From CAVTRI01 sp963737075 (GTDB lineage: Bacteria; Actinomycetota; Acidimicrobiia; Acidimicrobiales; Palsa-688): a stretch of 64,000 nt of DNA. This document shows positions 16,607 to 25,254 of the stretch, piece after piece. Position numbers and translations under genes: made by a program. The notes under the pieces were generated by a model. The model was given only the letters and a program-made list of their open reading frames with translations. It made no database searches and had not been told where the DNA came from. The stretch is taken from contig CAVTRI010000002.1 of NCBI GenBank assembly GCA_963737075.1, forward strand, positions 2,790,001 through 2,854,000, read 5' to 3'. The number at the start of each line of letters is the position of its first letter. Within the stretch, counting starts at the first letter, position 1.

Positions 16607-17758
16607 TCAGGGCACGAGCGTCGTTCCGGTCACAGTGAGGGTGAGGAGATACCAGACCGTAGCCGCGCCGCATACGACGCCCGCCGCGAGCCACCACCGC
16701 CGCAACAAGACTCCGGCGGCCATGCACAGGGGGAAGGCGGTGAGCACGAAACGCGGGCGAAGGCCGAGCGGGATGGAGAACAGGGCCAGGACGAGGACGA
16801 TTGCGGTGTAGATCACGAGCGTCGCCGGAGGCCGGACACGCAAGAGCATCACGAACAGAATGGCGGCCAGGACGGTCGACAGCGCCGTTACCCAGTAGTT
16901 CGGATACGCGAATCCGTGATTGCCGAACTGATGGGCGACAGTCAACGGTGCCTTCAAGGTGACGTGCTCTCCCCACCCGTCCTTCTCGGCGTGAAACCAC
17001 GCTGTCCAGGAGCCGGTCGTGGCGCGCAGATAGGCAAACCAGCCGACGATGCCGAGCGGAGAGACGAGGACAGCGACGCTCGACCGCCACTCGCGCCTCT
17101 CCCGCACCGCTATCCAGCTGGCCCACGCGCAGCAGGCGATCAGCGCTACGCCGTCAGACCGGGTAGCCCCTGCCAGAGCGGCCGCGACGCCCGCCAAGAT
17201 CCAGCTCCGGCGTCGCAAGAGCAGGAGGCACAGGCAAGCGAAGGTCAGGAACAGTGGCTCCGAGTAGCCGAGCGAGAAGATGAACGCGCCCGGAAGAAAG
17301 CACAGCACGAGGGTTGAGCGGTCCGCTGCGCTCTTGTCCCAGACGTCCGTCGCGAGGATCCAGAAGGCGAGGACCATCGTCAGCTCGGTGATTGCTGCGG
17401 CAAGCAGTTCGGCGCGCATCCACGTAAGCGGCAGAACGGCGTGCACGACACGAATTGCAGTGGGAAACCCGGGGAAGAAGGCGAGCGTGCTGGCGCCGTG
17501 GGGGACGGTGTGCGGCCAGCCGTCCTCGGCAGCGGCTTGGTACCACGCTCCGTCCCATCCCGTGAAACCGAGGAGGGACAGGCTCGGATGCGATCCCCGC
17601 GCGACCACCAGGACAACCGTTTGGAAGGCGCGCGCCGCGACAAGAATGGCGGCGGGACGCGACAGATCGACGAGCCGGCACCGGGCAGAGACACGGGACC
17701 GGTTGGGAAGCCCGGCAGGGCGGGTTGGGGTCCTCGTAACCATTTGGCTGTGGGTCAT
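16607..17758 (-). CDS. PIG-V-like membrane mannosyltransferase
   Basis: Integral membrane GT-C enzyme of 383 residues with about nine helices. The N-terminal loop carries TGWDGAWYQAAAEDGWP (Trp68-Asp69), the acidic-loop motif of PIG-V/GT76-type mannosyltransferases. It is followed by TLAFFPGFPTAIRVVHAVLP and FSLGYSEPLFLTFACLCLLLLRR, as in that family. It would add a sugar, probably mannose from a polyprenyl-phosphate donor, on the outer membrane face. ATG 17758 overlaps the stop of the small upstream gene (ATGA). It is the last gene of the long minus-strand operon and is convergent with the LGFP gene, with only 13 bp between stops. Confidence 0.83.
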   Translation of the reverse strand: MTHSQMVTRTPTRPAGLPNRSRVSARCRLVDLSRPAAILVAARAFQTVVLVVARGSHPSLSLLGFTGWDGAWYQAAAEDGWPHTVPHGASTLAFFPGFPTAIRVVHAVLPLTWMRAELLAAAITELTMVLAFWILATDVWDKSAADRSTLVLCFLPGAFIFSLGYSEPLFLTFACLCLLLLRRRSWILAGVAAALAGATRSDGVALIACCAWASWIAVRERREWRSSVAVLVSPLGIVGWFAYLRATTGSWTAWFHAEKDGWGEHVTLKAPLTVAHQFGNHGFAYPNYWVTALSTVLAAILFVMLLRVRPPATLVIYTAIVLVLALFSIPLGLRPRFVLTAFPLCMAAGVLLRRWWLAAGVVCGAATVWYLLTLTVTGTTLVP

Positions 17759-17886
17759 TCAGGAACCGAGTCGGGGTCTAGCCGATGCAACCTCTGTAGC
17801 ACTGCGGCGTGCTGGCGGAGCACGTCGACGACGAGGATCGCGATCAGAGCGAGCGCCATGGCACAGAGGACGACTAGCGCGGTCAC
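17755..17886 (-). CDS. 43-residue membrane microprotein, MauD anchor-like
   Basis: Small frame of 43 residues starting at GTG 17886, which overlaps the TGA of the MauE-like gene, and ending in a TGA that overlaps the ATG of the next gene. It consists of one hydrophobic helix (TALVVLCAMALALIAILVV) and a short basic helix (LRQHAAVLQRLHRLDPDS). This matches the layout of the anchor and stalk of the MauD-like protein at 13479 (VVAVEATVIVLLALLVAGLL, then SYAGLLKRIDAIEAL). It may be a stand-alone anchor for a MauE complex or a remnant of a deleted mauD. The coupled overlaps at both ends favour a real, translated gene. Confidence 0.6.
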   Translation of the reverse strand: MTALVVLCAMALALIAILVVDVLRQHAAVLQRLHRLDPDSVPE

Positions 17887-18398
17887 TGAGCTCGCCTCAT
17901 GGGGGTCCGGGCTTGGCCGTTGTCGAGCGCCAGATACGCCAACCAGGCGGTGACTACCGCCAGGATGACGAACGGCAGGCCCGCGAGCGGTTGATGTTCG
18001 ACGACACGCGCCACCCCCCACGGGCCCGCAGCGGTCGCGAGCGCGATCAGCACCGCGAGGAAGGCGTTGATGACCACGTGGCGTACGGTTGGCTGCTCGC
18101 CCTCGCCGCCGAAGCAGCCACACGACTTCATAGCCGGGCGGCGACGGGCCGCGGCGACGAAGGCCGCAAACCCGGCGAATGTGGCGGCCAGCAGTCCACT
18201 GGCCCACGTCCACCCCGTGACGAGGACCGTAACGGCCAGACCGACCTCAACCGCTGCGCCGCCGCGCACGGGCAGGGCGCGTGCCGGAATACCGAAGGAG
18301 TCCAGGGCGGACACCGCGCTCTCAGGTGAACGGACCTTCGCCAGGCCAGCGGCCAGGCTGAGCAGGGCGGCCACCATCAGCGGGCCGGACCAGATCAC
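17883..18398 (-). CDS. MauE/DoxX-like membrane protein
   Basis: Membrane protein of 171 residues with four hydrophobic helices. The second loop carries MKSCGCFGGEGEQ (Cys93, Cys95). CGCFG after two helices is the hallmark of MauE-type proteins, which work with MauD in forming the many disulfides of methylamine dehydrogenase. The N-terminus (LLSLAAGLAKVRSPESAVSAL, then GIPARALPVRGGAAVEVGLA) fits the DoxX/MauE family. It lies 33 bp downstream of a GT4 gene and overlaps the next small gene (GTGA), so it is embedded in the polysaccharide operon. The MauD-like partner is on the opposite strand at 13479. Confidence 0.8.
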   Translation of the reverse strand: MIWSGPLMVAALLSLAAGLAKVRSPESAVSALDSFGIPARALPVRGGAAVEVGLAVTVLVTGWTWASGLLAATFAGFAAFVAAARRRPAMKSCGCFGGEGEQPTVRHVVINAFLAVLIALATAAGPWGVARVVEHQPLAGLPFVILAVVTAWLAYLALDNGQARTPMRRAQ

Positions 18399-18431
18399 GC
18401 CTTGAAATCGTAGTCGGGGAGATGCCGCCGG

Positions 18432-19628
18432 TTAGGCCTCCGCCCGGGAATGCGCGCCGTGCCGCGCCGCGACCGCGGTCAGGAACGCTTGGTACCGGGG
18501 GATCAGGGCGTCCCACGCGAACCACCGGTTCACATAGGCCCGTCCAGCCTCGCCGAGATGCGCCCGCAGGACGTGATCGGCCAGTAGGCGGTCCATTTCC
18601 ACCTCGAAGGAGCCGTAGGAGCGGAATGGCAGCCCACCTGCGGCCCGCCGACAGTGACCAGCGGTTACGGCACCCCTGGCGTCGACGAGGGCGGGAGTGC
18701 CCACGGACCACGCCTCGAGCAGGACGAGCGAGAACGATTCGTGCGCCGACGGCGAGACGAGCAACGCGGCTTCCCGCAGGGCCCCCCATTTGACCGTTTC
18801 GCTGACGGGTCCGGTCACGATGATGTCGGGATGGGGAGGCGGCGCAGTGTTGACGGGCCCGGCGAATACCAGCTTTGTCGGACCGGGGCGCCGGGTCTTA
18901 TACGCGGCGAACCACTCCGCCAAGTACGTCGTGCCCTTCAGTTCGTCCACCCGCCCGAGACAGAGCACGAACGGGTCGTGGCCGACACCGAGCTCCGCTC
19001 GCGCGTCGTCCGTGCCCGGTTGCGGATCGACGCCCAGGCCAATGAGCGCTTGGGGCACTGCAGCCACGTTCGGGACGACGCGCTCGGTCAGCTCCCGTTC
19101 GGCCATGTCCATGAAAACCAGGCCGCCCGTTCTTGTGAAGACGTCCTTGAAGATTGGGAGGTAGATGGGGGGCTCGTCGTGAGCGGCTGGATGGAGCACC
19201 GTCCGCGTGCCGAGCCGGCGTACGGCGTGGACCGTGGGCCAATAGAGGTAGGGATAGAGAAGCACGAGGTCGGCGTCGCTGGCCGCTGCGGCGTCGAGGG
19301 CTTCCGGGCAGGTGGGGCCCTGCAGGTCGATCCATCGGTTGGCATCAACAGTCCTAGCCTGGTTGGGCGCGGCCAACACAGCTTGCGATTGGGTGTCGAA
19401 GTCGGCGGAGCGCTCGCCCGAGCGGAAGCGGTGGACGGTCACCCCATTAACGGAGGTGGGCCCTTCAGGGTAGGCGTGTCCCCATGTGGCTGCATCCAGA
19501 GCGGTGGTCGTGTATACGTCGACCGTCCAACCTGCGTCGATGAGATTCTCAGCGAGCCGTCGGGCAGCGTGCTCGGCACCGCCGATGACCTCCACACCGT
19601 AACGCGGTACGAGGTACGCGACCCGCAT
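18432..19628 (-). CDS. GT4-family glycosyltransferase (type a, second copy)
   Basis: GT-B glycosyltransferase of 398 residues. The acceptor-side domain starts MRVAYLVPRYGVEVIGGAEH, the family pattern in which a GGAE motif follows the first strand. The donor domain has VLCLGRVDELKGTTYLAEWF, LVFAGPVN and SPSAHESFSLVLLEAW with a complete E-x7-E. ATG 19628 overlaps the stop of the upstream gene (ATGA) and is preferred to ATG 19643. It is a paralogue of the gene at 25255: both share the GGAE start, an AHDEP...LP.F motif and the same spacing. Together with 19628-21819 and 21841 it repeats the cassette found at 25255-28735. Confidence 0.87.
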   Translation of the reverse strand: MRVAYLVPRYGVEVIGGAEHAARRLAENLIDAGWTVDVYTTTALDAATWGHAYPEGPTSVNGVTVHRFRSGERSADFDTQSQAVLAAPNQARTVDANRWIDLQGPTCPEALDAAAASDADLVLLYPYLYWPTVHAVRRLGTRTVLHPAAHDEPPIYLPIFKDVFTRTGGLVFMDMAERELTERVVPNVAAVPQALIGLGVDPQPGTDDARAELGVGHDPFVLCLGRVDELKGTTYLAEWFAAYKTRRPGPTKLVFAGPVNTAPPPHPDIIVTGPVSETVKWGALREAALLVSPSAHESFSLVLLEAWSVGTPALVDARGAVTAGHCRRAAGGLPFRSYGSFEVEMDRLLADHVLRAHLGEAGRAYVNRWFAWDALIPRYQAFLTAVAARHGAHSRAEA

Positions 19629-20722
19629 CAGCTGTGAATCCATTCCCGCAGCGCTGCTGCCATCACCGGTCGGACCCTGTCAAGCGCCAGGCCGCGGGCG
19701 CGAGCGCGGCCTGCCGCCTGGAGGCAGGCACGACGATCCCGATCGAGGGCGAGATGGACCGCGGCGGCCACGGAGGCTGCGACAGGCTGCGACCGGCCGT
19801 CGAACGGAAGCAGCACGCCGGCCGGTCCGACGGTCTCTGGGACCGCCGCTGCCGCGAGCGCGATGACGGGGACGCTGTGCCACATGGCTTCGAGGACCGG
19901 GACACAGAACCCCTCGTGCTCGGAGAGGCATACGAACACGTCTGCCTGACGGTAGTGAGCAGTCAGCTGTCGACTCGTCACCCGACCGATGAGAGTCACT
20001 ATGCCACCTAACCCGAGGTCGTGGATCTGCTTACCCAAGGCAGCAACATAGGGTTCTGACGCCGGGGGGCCGACGAGCCGCAATCGGGCGCCCGGGTCAT
20101 AGAGATGGCGGTATGCAGCAAAGGCGGCGACTACCCGGTGCTGGCACTTGTTGGCGGCGAAGCGGCCGATGAAGAGCCAGTCGCTGCTTTCGCTCCCCTT
20201 TCCGCGACCGAGGGACGCCTCGTGAGCTTCGTCGGTCGTGGCGGCCAGCCCTTCGAGGTCGATCAGCAGAGGGATCTTGCTCACGTGGGCGTATCCGAGC
20301 TCGCGGAGCTCGTGAGCGCTGAAAGAGGATGGGGCGACCGCCCAGTCCGCGCGGTGCACCAGCTGGTGGTGCTGGCGGAGGCCCCACTCGACGCCGTAGG
20401 TGGCAGCGGGATCCCACGGGCGCAGGTATCGCAAGGGTGTGAGGTTGTGGTAGTAGATCGCAAGCGGTTCCGGGCGTTTCAGGAGATACTCAACGACATC
20501 GGAGCCGATGGCGTGGTGATAGATCGCTCGGTCATCTGGTTCGGCCATCGACGCGTGACATTCCAGCGAGAGGGCCTGCCCCGGGAAGCCGTCGCGGATG
20601 TCCGGGGAGAAGACCTCCGACAAGAGACCAAGATCTTCCCGAATGAGCCGTTGCATCTGCACCAGGTGGTCGCCGACTGCACCCGCCTCGGCGCACGGGA
20701 CGAACTGATGAATGGCCACCAT
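19628..20722 (-). CDS. GT4-family glycosyltransferase (type b)
   Basis: Glycosyltransferase of 364 residues, beginning MVAIHQFVPCAEAGAVGDHL. The donor domain has DWLFIGRFAANKCQHRVVAAF, RLRLVGPPAS and CLSEHEGFCVPVLEAMWHSVPV with an intact E-x7-E. ATG 20722 overlaps the stop of the upstream paralogue (ATGA), and its own stop overlaps the next gene in the same way, so expression is coupled. It is clearly paralogous to 20722-21819 (same HQFVP start, HNLTP/HNITP motif and EHEGFCVP block), so this pair is a tandem duplication. The sugar is unknown. Confidence 0.87.
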   Translation of the reverse strand: MVAIHQFVPCAEAGAVGDHLVQMQRLIREDLGLLSEVFSPDIRDGFPGQALSLECHASMAEPDDRAIYHHAIGSDVVEYLLKRPEPLAIYYHNLTPLRYLRPWDPAATYGVEWGLRQHHQLVHRADWAVAPSSFSAHELRELGYAHVSKIPLLIDLEGLAATTDEAHEASLGRGKGSESSDWLFIGRFAANKCQHRVVAAFAAYRHLYDPGARLRLVGPPASEPYVAALGKQIHDLGLGGIVTLIGRVTSRQLTAHYRQADVFVCLSEHEGFCVPVLEAMWHSVPVIALAAAAVPETVGPAGVLLPFDGRSQPVAASVAAAVHLALDRDRRACLQAAGRARARGLALDRVRPVMAAALREWIHS

Positions 20723-21819
20723 CACGATCCGATGATGCGACCGATGGCGTCGGCGAACCGCGCAGAGGTGATGCGCAGGTCGAAGTCGGCTGCGCGCTGC
20801 TGCCCCGCTGCCTTCATGTCGGCGTTCAGGTGGTCGTCGGCGACAGCGCGATGAACCGCGGCGGCGACGACCGCGGGACTGGTTGCGCGGTCGGCGTCGG
20901 TTGGCAGGAGGATCCCTGCGCCGCCGACCGTCTCGGCAACGGCGGACGAGGCGAGCGCGACGACAGGCACCCGATGCCACATGGCCTCGATGACCGGCAC
21001 ACAAAAGCCTTCGTGTTCTGACACCGAGACGAAGACGTCGGCATTTAGGTAGTAGGAGACCATCTCGGGCTGGGAGACCGGTCCCGTGATGCGAACTGCT
21101 CCGCACAGGCCGAGTGAGGTGACGAGCGCTTCCAGAGCAAGCGAATAGGAGTGGGACGAGCTTCCTCCAACCAATGTGAGTCGGGCGTGAGGATCGTACA
21201 GGCGGCGGTAGACGGCGAGCGCCCGGATGAGTTGGTGCTGCGCCTTGTTCGGGCTCACGCGTCCCACAAAGATCCACTCAGCTCCGCCGGATGTCCGCTC
21301 CGCGCGGAGCCGTCGCAGCACCAGGCTGTCGTGCGTGCTTCCCAGGACGTCGTAGTCGATGAGCACTGGAACCACACAGGTGTTGCGGTAGCCCGCGAGA
21401 TCGAGCTCCGTTCGGTTGTAGCCGGAGTCCGCCACGGCAGCGACGGTGCGCTTCGCGAGCCGTCGAAGCTGGGATCGTCCCTGCTCGAGCGCGGGGACGT
21501 ACACGGGCTCCCAAGGGCGAAAATACTTGGCCGGCGTGATGTTGTGGTAGTTGACGATGATCGGTTCGGGCCGACCCAGCAAAAAATCCCCCATGGCATG
21601 CCCGATGGACAGCTGGTAGAGGAGCCAAGTCCCCATGTGCGTGTCTGCCGGGTAAGACGAGAAGCTGAAGATCCCGTCCTGCAGGGCGCCCTCGCTTTGA
21701 CCGACATAGGTGCGCGTTTCGAGGCCCATACCACGAAGAACCTTTGTGGCTTCGAGCACGTGAGTTGCTACCGCGGACGGCGCGTCCATTGACGGGACGA
21801 ACTGGTGAACTGCAGTCAA
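20722..21819 (-). CDS. GT4-family glycosyltransferase (type b paralogue)
   Basis: Glycosyltransferase of 365 residues starting MTAVHQFVPSMDAPSAVATH. Other landmarks are VNYHNITPAKYFRPWEP, EWIFVGRVSPNKAQHQLIRAL, ARLTLVGGSS and SVSEHEGFCVPVIEAMWHRV, with a complete E-x7-E. It is the upstream member of the tandem pair. The 21-bp gap after the methyltransferase-like gene at 21841 and the ATGA overlap with the next gene place it in the long operon. In polysaccharides exported by Wzm/Wzt, such tandem GT4 pairs often build a short repeat; that role is inferred. Confidence 0.87.
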   Translation of the reverse strand: MTAVHQFVPSMDAPSAVATHVLEATKVLRGMGLETRTYVGQSEGALQDGIFSFSSYPADTHMGTWLLYQLSIGHAMGDFLLGRPEPIIVNYHNITPAKYFRPWEPVYVPALEQGRSQLRRLAKRTVAAVADSGYNRTELDLAGYRNTCVVPVLIDYDVLGSTHDSLVLRRLRAERTSGGAEWIFVGRVSPNKAQHQLIRALAVYRRLYDPHARLTLVGGSSSHSYSLALEALVTSLGLCGAVRITGPVSQPEMVSYYLNADVFVSVSEHEGFCVPVIEAMWHRVPVVALASSAVAETVGGAGILLPTDADRATSPAVVAAAVHRAVADDHLNADMKAAGQQRAADFDLRITSARFADAIGRIIGS

Positions 21820-21840
21820 GGCAGGTGGCGCGTTCGCCGA

Positions 21841-22848
21841 TCAGCGCTTCGCCGCGATGGCGAAGCCTGGTACCTCAGCTTGAAGGTATGCAGGACAGGT
21901 GTGCTCGGAGACGTTGCGGAGTGACCGGGCCTCGAAGAGCGCCCGCCACGTTGGTGCGGTCAGGGGATGGCCCGGTGACAGCTCCGCGAGCACGCGTCGC
22001 TGGCTGGACCACACACTCGGATCGTGGCTAATGACGATGATGGAACCCTCCGGTGCCAGTCGCGAGATACCGAGATCGAGGAGCGCAAGCATCCCGTCAG
22101 GGGTTCGGCGGTCGACGCAACCACAGAGCACGATGCCCGCCAGCGACTCCTCGTCGATCAGCGTCAGATGGCGCTCGGGCCGAGCCGTGCGGGCATCGAG
22201 GCCACGCAGCACAACATCGAGCACGGCGGTCTCGTCTGGGTCCACGCCGTACCCGTCAATACCGGCCGCGCAAAGGTCGCCGAGCAGCCGGCCATCGCCG
22301 CACTCGGCGACCAGCACTCGCCCCTTGAGATGGGAGAGCGCCTCCGCGCAAACCTCGGCCCAATCCCCGGTGGGGAGCTCAAAACGTCCAGTGAGCTTGG
22401 GAGCCAGCTGGAGAGCGGCCGAATCGGCGTGTGCAACGGCTGTTTCCACCGCGTCCAGCCGCTCGGCAAGGCCCCGCACCGTGCGAGCCAACCCCTGCGC
22501 GAGTCCCCCCACCTGCATGGCAAGATAGCTCAAGTCGGCCCGGACGGCTCGGCGGATCACCCTTCGGGCCTCCCGCAGTGCAGGGTGTCGGTCGGGGAGC
22601 GGAGTCAACGTGTCGATGGTCGTTGAGGCATCGATCTTTTCCAGGAGGATGTCCAGGTCCGCTTCCACGGCTCCCACGGGAGCGACGCGGGCGAAGGCGG
22701 CGTCGAGTTGGCGTTCGAACTCGGGAGTCAGGTCTCCCGCCAGGCGACGCTGGCGCACCTCGCGGTCGATCTCAGCATTCAGCTGACGAAGGTCCAGCGT
22801 CCTCCCCGGATCCGACGCCGACGAGGCGTCACGGTCGGCCGATGTCAC
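21841..22848 (-). CDS. Methyltransferase-like protein with helical N-domain, degenerate
   Basis: Protein of 335 residues, paralogous to the methyltransferase at 27518. The N-terminal half (about residues 18-140) is helical and shares with that protein the pattern around RRLAGDLTPEFERQLDAAF and VIRRAVRADLSYL. The C-terminal Rossmann-like half has VLVAECGDGRLLGDLCAAGIDGYGVDP where the paralogue has a canonical LDLGCGRGE motif. CGDGR keeps part of the glycine loop but the first strand is altered, so SAM binding is uncertain. It may serve as a structural or chain-length partner. Its ATG overlaps the Wzt stop (22845-22848). Confidence 0.75.
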   Translation of the reverse strand: MTSADRDASSASDPGRTLDLRQLNAEIDREVRQRRLAGDLTPEFERQLDAAFARVAPVGAVEADLDILLEKIDASTTIDTLTPLPDRHPALREARRVIRRAVRADLSYLAMQVGGLAQGLARTVRGLAERLDAVETAVAHADSAALQLAPKLTGRFELPTGDWAEVCAEALSHLKGRVLVAECGDGRLLGDLCAAGIDGYGVDPDETAVLDVVLRGLDARTARPERHLTLIDEESLAGIVLCGCVDRRTPDGMLALLDLGISRLAPEGSIIVISHDPSVWSSQRRVLAELSPGHPLTAPTWRALFEARSLRNVSEHTCPAYLQAEVPGFAIAAKR

Positions 22849-24122
22849 GCGTCACCGCCTCCGGCCGACGAGAAGACGATGCGGGGGGTCACCTCTCGTA
22901 CGTCGACGTCGAGCGCAACGATCCCGACGGATCGGCCCGGTGACATAACCTGAAAATGCTGTCGTTGCTCTTGCCAGTCATAGACAGTGGCTTCGTCGCT
23001 GCTATGGATGCCGATCGTGACCGGGTAAGAGCCATCTCCGAGCGGAACATTCGCAATTTCGAAGCGAATCTGGCCGGACTCTTCGAGTTGGAATGGCTCT
23101 GTACTGAGCAACGAGGTGTTCGAGCCGAAGATGAGCTCGCCTCGCTCGTTGTAGATGGCGATGCCGGCGACCACATCTGAAATTGGCTCGATAGCGACGT
23201 AGTCCACGATTATGGCAAGCGGGTCATTCGGTCGCATGTACTCGAGCGAATCGCATTCTGGGTACTCGAACGACACCTTCTGGATTCGAACTTTGAAGTT
23301 CCGTAATCGCTCGCGTTCTGACAGACCGTCGTTCTCCTCCGATGCATTCTCGTCCACTTCACCGATACGGCGAAGCTCTTCGAACTCCTGTCCCTTTAGA
23401 AGGTGCTCGCGGTAGGTCCGGACGGCGACAGACGGTTCGCCCAGTCCGACCATTTCGCCATGATCCAGCACCGCGGCACGGTCACAGATTTGGCGGACCG
23501 TGTCTGCTCCATGAGTTACGAAGATAATGGTCCGACCCTCGCGCTGAAACTTACGGATCCGGTCGAGGCACTTGCGCTGAAAGAGCTCGTCACCCACGGC
23601 TAGGACCTCGTCGATCACCAGAATGTCAGGATCGACGTTGACGGCAACCGCGAATCCGAGGCGCACATACATACCGGACGAGTAATACTTGACCTGCTGA
23701 TCGATGGCGTGGTCGAGTTCAGCGAAAGCGACGATGGAGTCGAACCGCTTCGCTACCTCATCTCGGGGCATTCCGAGCAACGACGCATTGAGGAAGACGT
23801 TTTCCCGCCCGCTCATGTCCGGGTGGAACCCGGAGCCCAGCTCGAGTAGCGCCGCCACTCGACCGCGAACGGCGATCTCACCTCGTGTGGGTTTGAGGAT
23901 TCCCGAGAGGCACTTGAGCAAGGTGGACTTGCCCGACCCGTTGTGCCCCAGGAGTCCGATGGTTTCCCCTTCCTCGACCGTAAGATTGATGTCACGTAGT
24001 GCCCATCGTTCTTCGAAAGGAACGCGGCCAAGATGCAGCGCCCGTTCCTTGAGGGACGTGAACCGCTGGTCGTAGACGCGAAACATCTTCGAGACGTTCC
24101 GGATGTCTATCGCCGTCGTCAC
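22845..24122 (-). CDS. wzt: Polysaccharide ABC exporter ATPase with C-terminal cargo domain
   Basis: ATP-binding subunit of a surface-polysaccharide exporter, 425 residues. The ATPase domain has TIGLLGHNGSGKSTLLKCL (Walker A), YYSSGMYVRLGFAVAVNVD as the signature region, and DILVIDEVLAVGDELFQRK (Walker B). Residues from about 270 to 420 form a beta-rich Wzt_C-type domain (starting near KVRIQKVSFE), which in O9a-type systems recognises the modified non-reducing end of the glycan. The permease gene lies 3 bp upstream. The C-domain gene part is noticeably less GC-rich than its neighbours, suggesting that the specificity domain was acquired separately. The symbol follows the E. coli nomenclature. 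Confidence 0.9.
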   Translation of the reverse strand: MTTAIDIRNVSKMFRVYDQRFTSLKERALHLGRVPFEERWALRDINLTVEEGETIGLLGHNGSGKSTLLKCLSGILKPTRGEIAVRGRVAALLELGSGFHPDMSGRENVFLNASLLGMPRDEVAKRFDSIVAFAELDHAIDQQVKYYSSGMYVRLGFAVAVNVDPDILVIDEVLAVGDELFQRKCLDRIRKFQREGRTIIFVTHGADTVRQICDRAAVLDHGEMVGLGEPSVAVRTYREHLLKGQEFEELRRIGEVDENASEENDGLSERERLRNFKVRIQKVSFEYPECDSLEYMRPNDPLAIIVDYVAIEPISDVVAGIAIYNERGELIFGSNTSLLSTEPFQLEESGQIRFEIANVPLGDGSYPVTIGIHSSDEATVYDWQEQRQHFQVMSPGRSVGIVALDVDVREVTPRIVFSSAGGGDA

Positions 24123-24125
24123 GTC

Positions 24126-25154
24126 CTAGAGCTCCTCCGCAAAGTTGCCTTCCATGCGACCGAACAGCTTGAGTGCAAGGCCGAACAGGACGACCGCGAA
24201 GACGAAAACGAGACCCAGCTGCCACAAGTACCACAGCTGACCGGCGTGATCGGGGAGGATGGGGATGACGACGCCGCCCTTCCCTTTGGGCGAGGTCTCG
24301 CCGTACAGCGCCCGTTGGAATGTCAGCACGATCGGCGCCACCGGGTTGATGCGCCAGAGAAACCAGACGGGCAGCCAGAACTCGTGGCCGGGACGGAGGG
24401 ACATTCCCGCCGTTCCCGCCACGAACTGGAACACCTTGTCGCGAACCATCCGGAACTGGTACACGATAGGGGTCGCCCAAAACCATACGTTCAGTGCCAC
24501 CGCCAAGAGGTGTTGCGTATCGCGATAGCGCACGTTCACCGAGGCAAGGAAGATGCCGAACGCGGCGCTCAGGAGGATGAGGGTGGCTAGAGCGGGTATC
24601 AAGAGAGGAAGGTATGCGACAGCGGGCCCATGCCAGAAGACGAACATGAAGATCACCATCACGATCGCCTGCAGACCCATCTGGATGAGGGCTGCCCCGA
24701 GAGAGGCGAGCGCGGGTATCTCTCGGGGGAAGGCCACCTTCTTGACGATGCCGGAGTTACCGACGACAGAGCCGCAGCCCCCGCTGAGCGAGGCCATGAA
24801 GAAGTTCCAGACCAGCAGGCCTGACATGAGGTAGATCGCGTACCGGGGGATGCCGTTCTTCAAGATGAGCTGGAAGACGACGAAGTAGACGAGGAGGGTT
24901 GTCGCCGGGTTGAGCAACGACCACAACAACCCCAGGACGCTGTCTTTGTATTGAACCTTGAACTCTTTGCGGGTAAGCGCGATGAGAAGCTCGCGATAGC
25001 GCCAGAGCTCCCAGAGTCGCTCGAGCAGACTCTCCTTCGGGCCTACCACTCGGAGCGGCTTGTCGGCCGTGCTCCGCCGTGTCACCGGCGCGGGCTCGGT
25101 GACCACGAGGACAGCTGAGCCTGCTTGTGACGATTCCTTGTGCGTGAAAGTCAT
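24126..25154 (-). CDS. wzm: Polysaccharide ABC exporter permease
   Basis: ABC-2-type permease of 342 residues with six hydrophobic helices. The cytoplasmic entry RELLIALTRKEFKVQYKDSVLGLLWSLLNP is typical of Wzm/TagG permeases, where an amphipathic helix precedes the first membrane segment. The last loop before helix 6 is unusually long (about residues 290-315, with a GKGGVV stretch). ATG 25154 (MTFTHKESS) is chosen because the codons upstream (to 25190) are hydrophobic and lack family resemblance. Wzt follows 3 bp downstream. The pair would move a finished lipid-linked glycan across the membrane. Confidence 0.9.
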   Translation of the reverse strand: MTFTHKESSQAGSAVLVVTEPAPVTRRSTADKPLRVVGPKESLLERLWELWRYRELLIALTRKEFKVQYKDSVLGLLWSLLNPATTLLVYFVVFQLILKNGIPRYAIYLMSGLLVWNFFMASLSGGCGSVVGNSGIVKKVAFPREIPALASLGAALIQMGLQAIVMVIFMFVFWHGPAVAYLPLLIPALATLILLSAAFGIFLASVNVRYRDTQHLLAVALNVWFWATPIVYQFRMVRDKVFQFVAGTAGMSLRPGHEFWLPVWFLWRINPVAPIVLTFQRALYGETSPKGKGGVVIPILPDHAGQLWYLWQLGLVFVFAVVLFGLALKLFGRMEGNFAEEL

Positions 25155-25254
25155 CCAGATGATAAGAAGTATGAACGCCGGAAACGGCATCTGCCAATTC
25201 GGCGACCGGCCGATGCCGACTTGGGGATGAGGTTACACGACAAACCACGCCGAC

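Noticed and set aside
13479..18398. A complete methylamine dehydrogenase operon
   Set aside because: No heavy chain, MauG, amicyanin or MauC-like gene is present, and the MauA-like domain lacks the second TTQ tryptophan, so amine oxidation is not supported.
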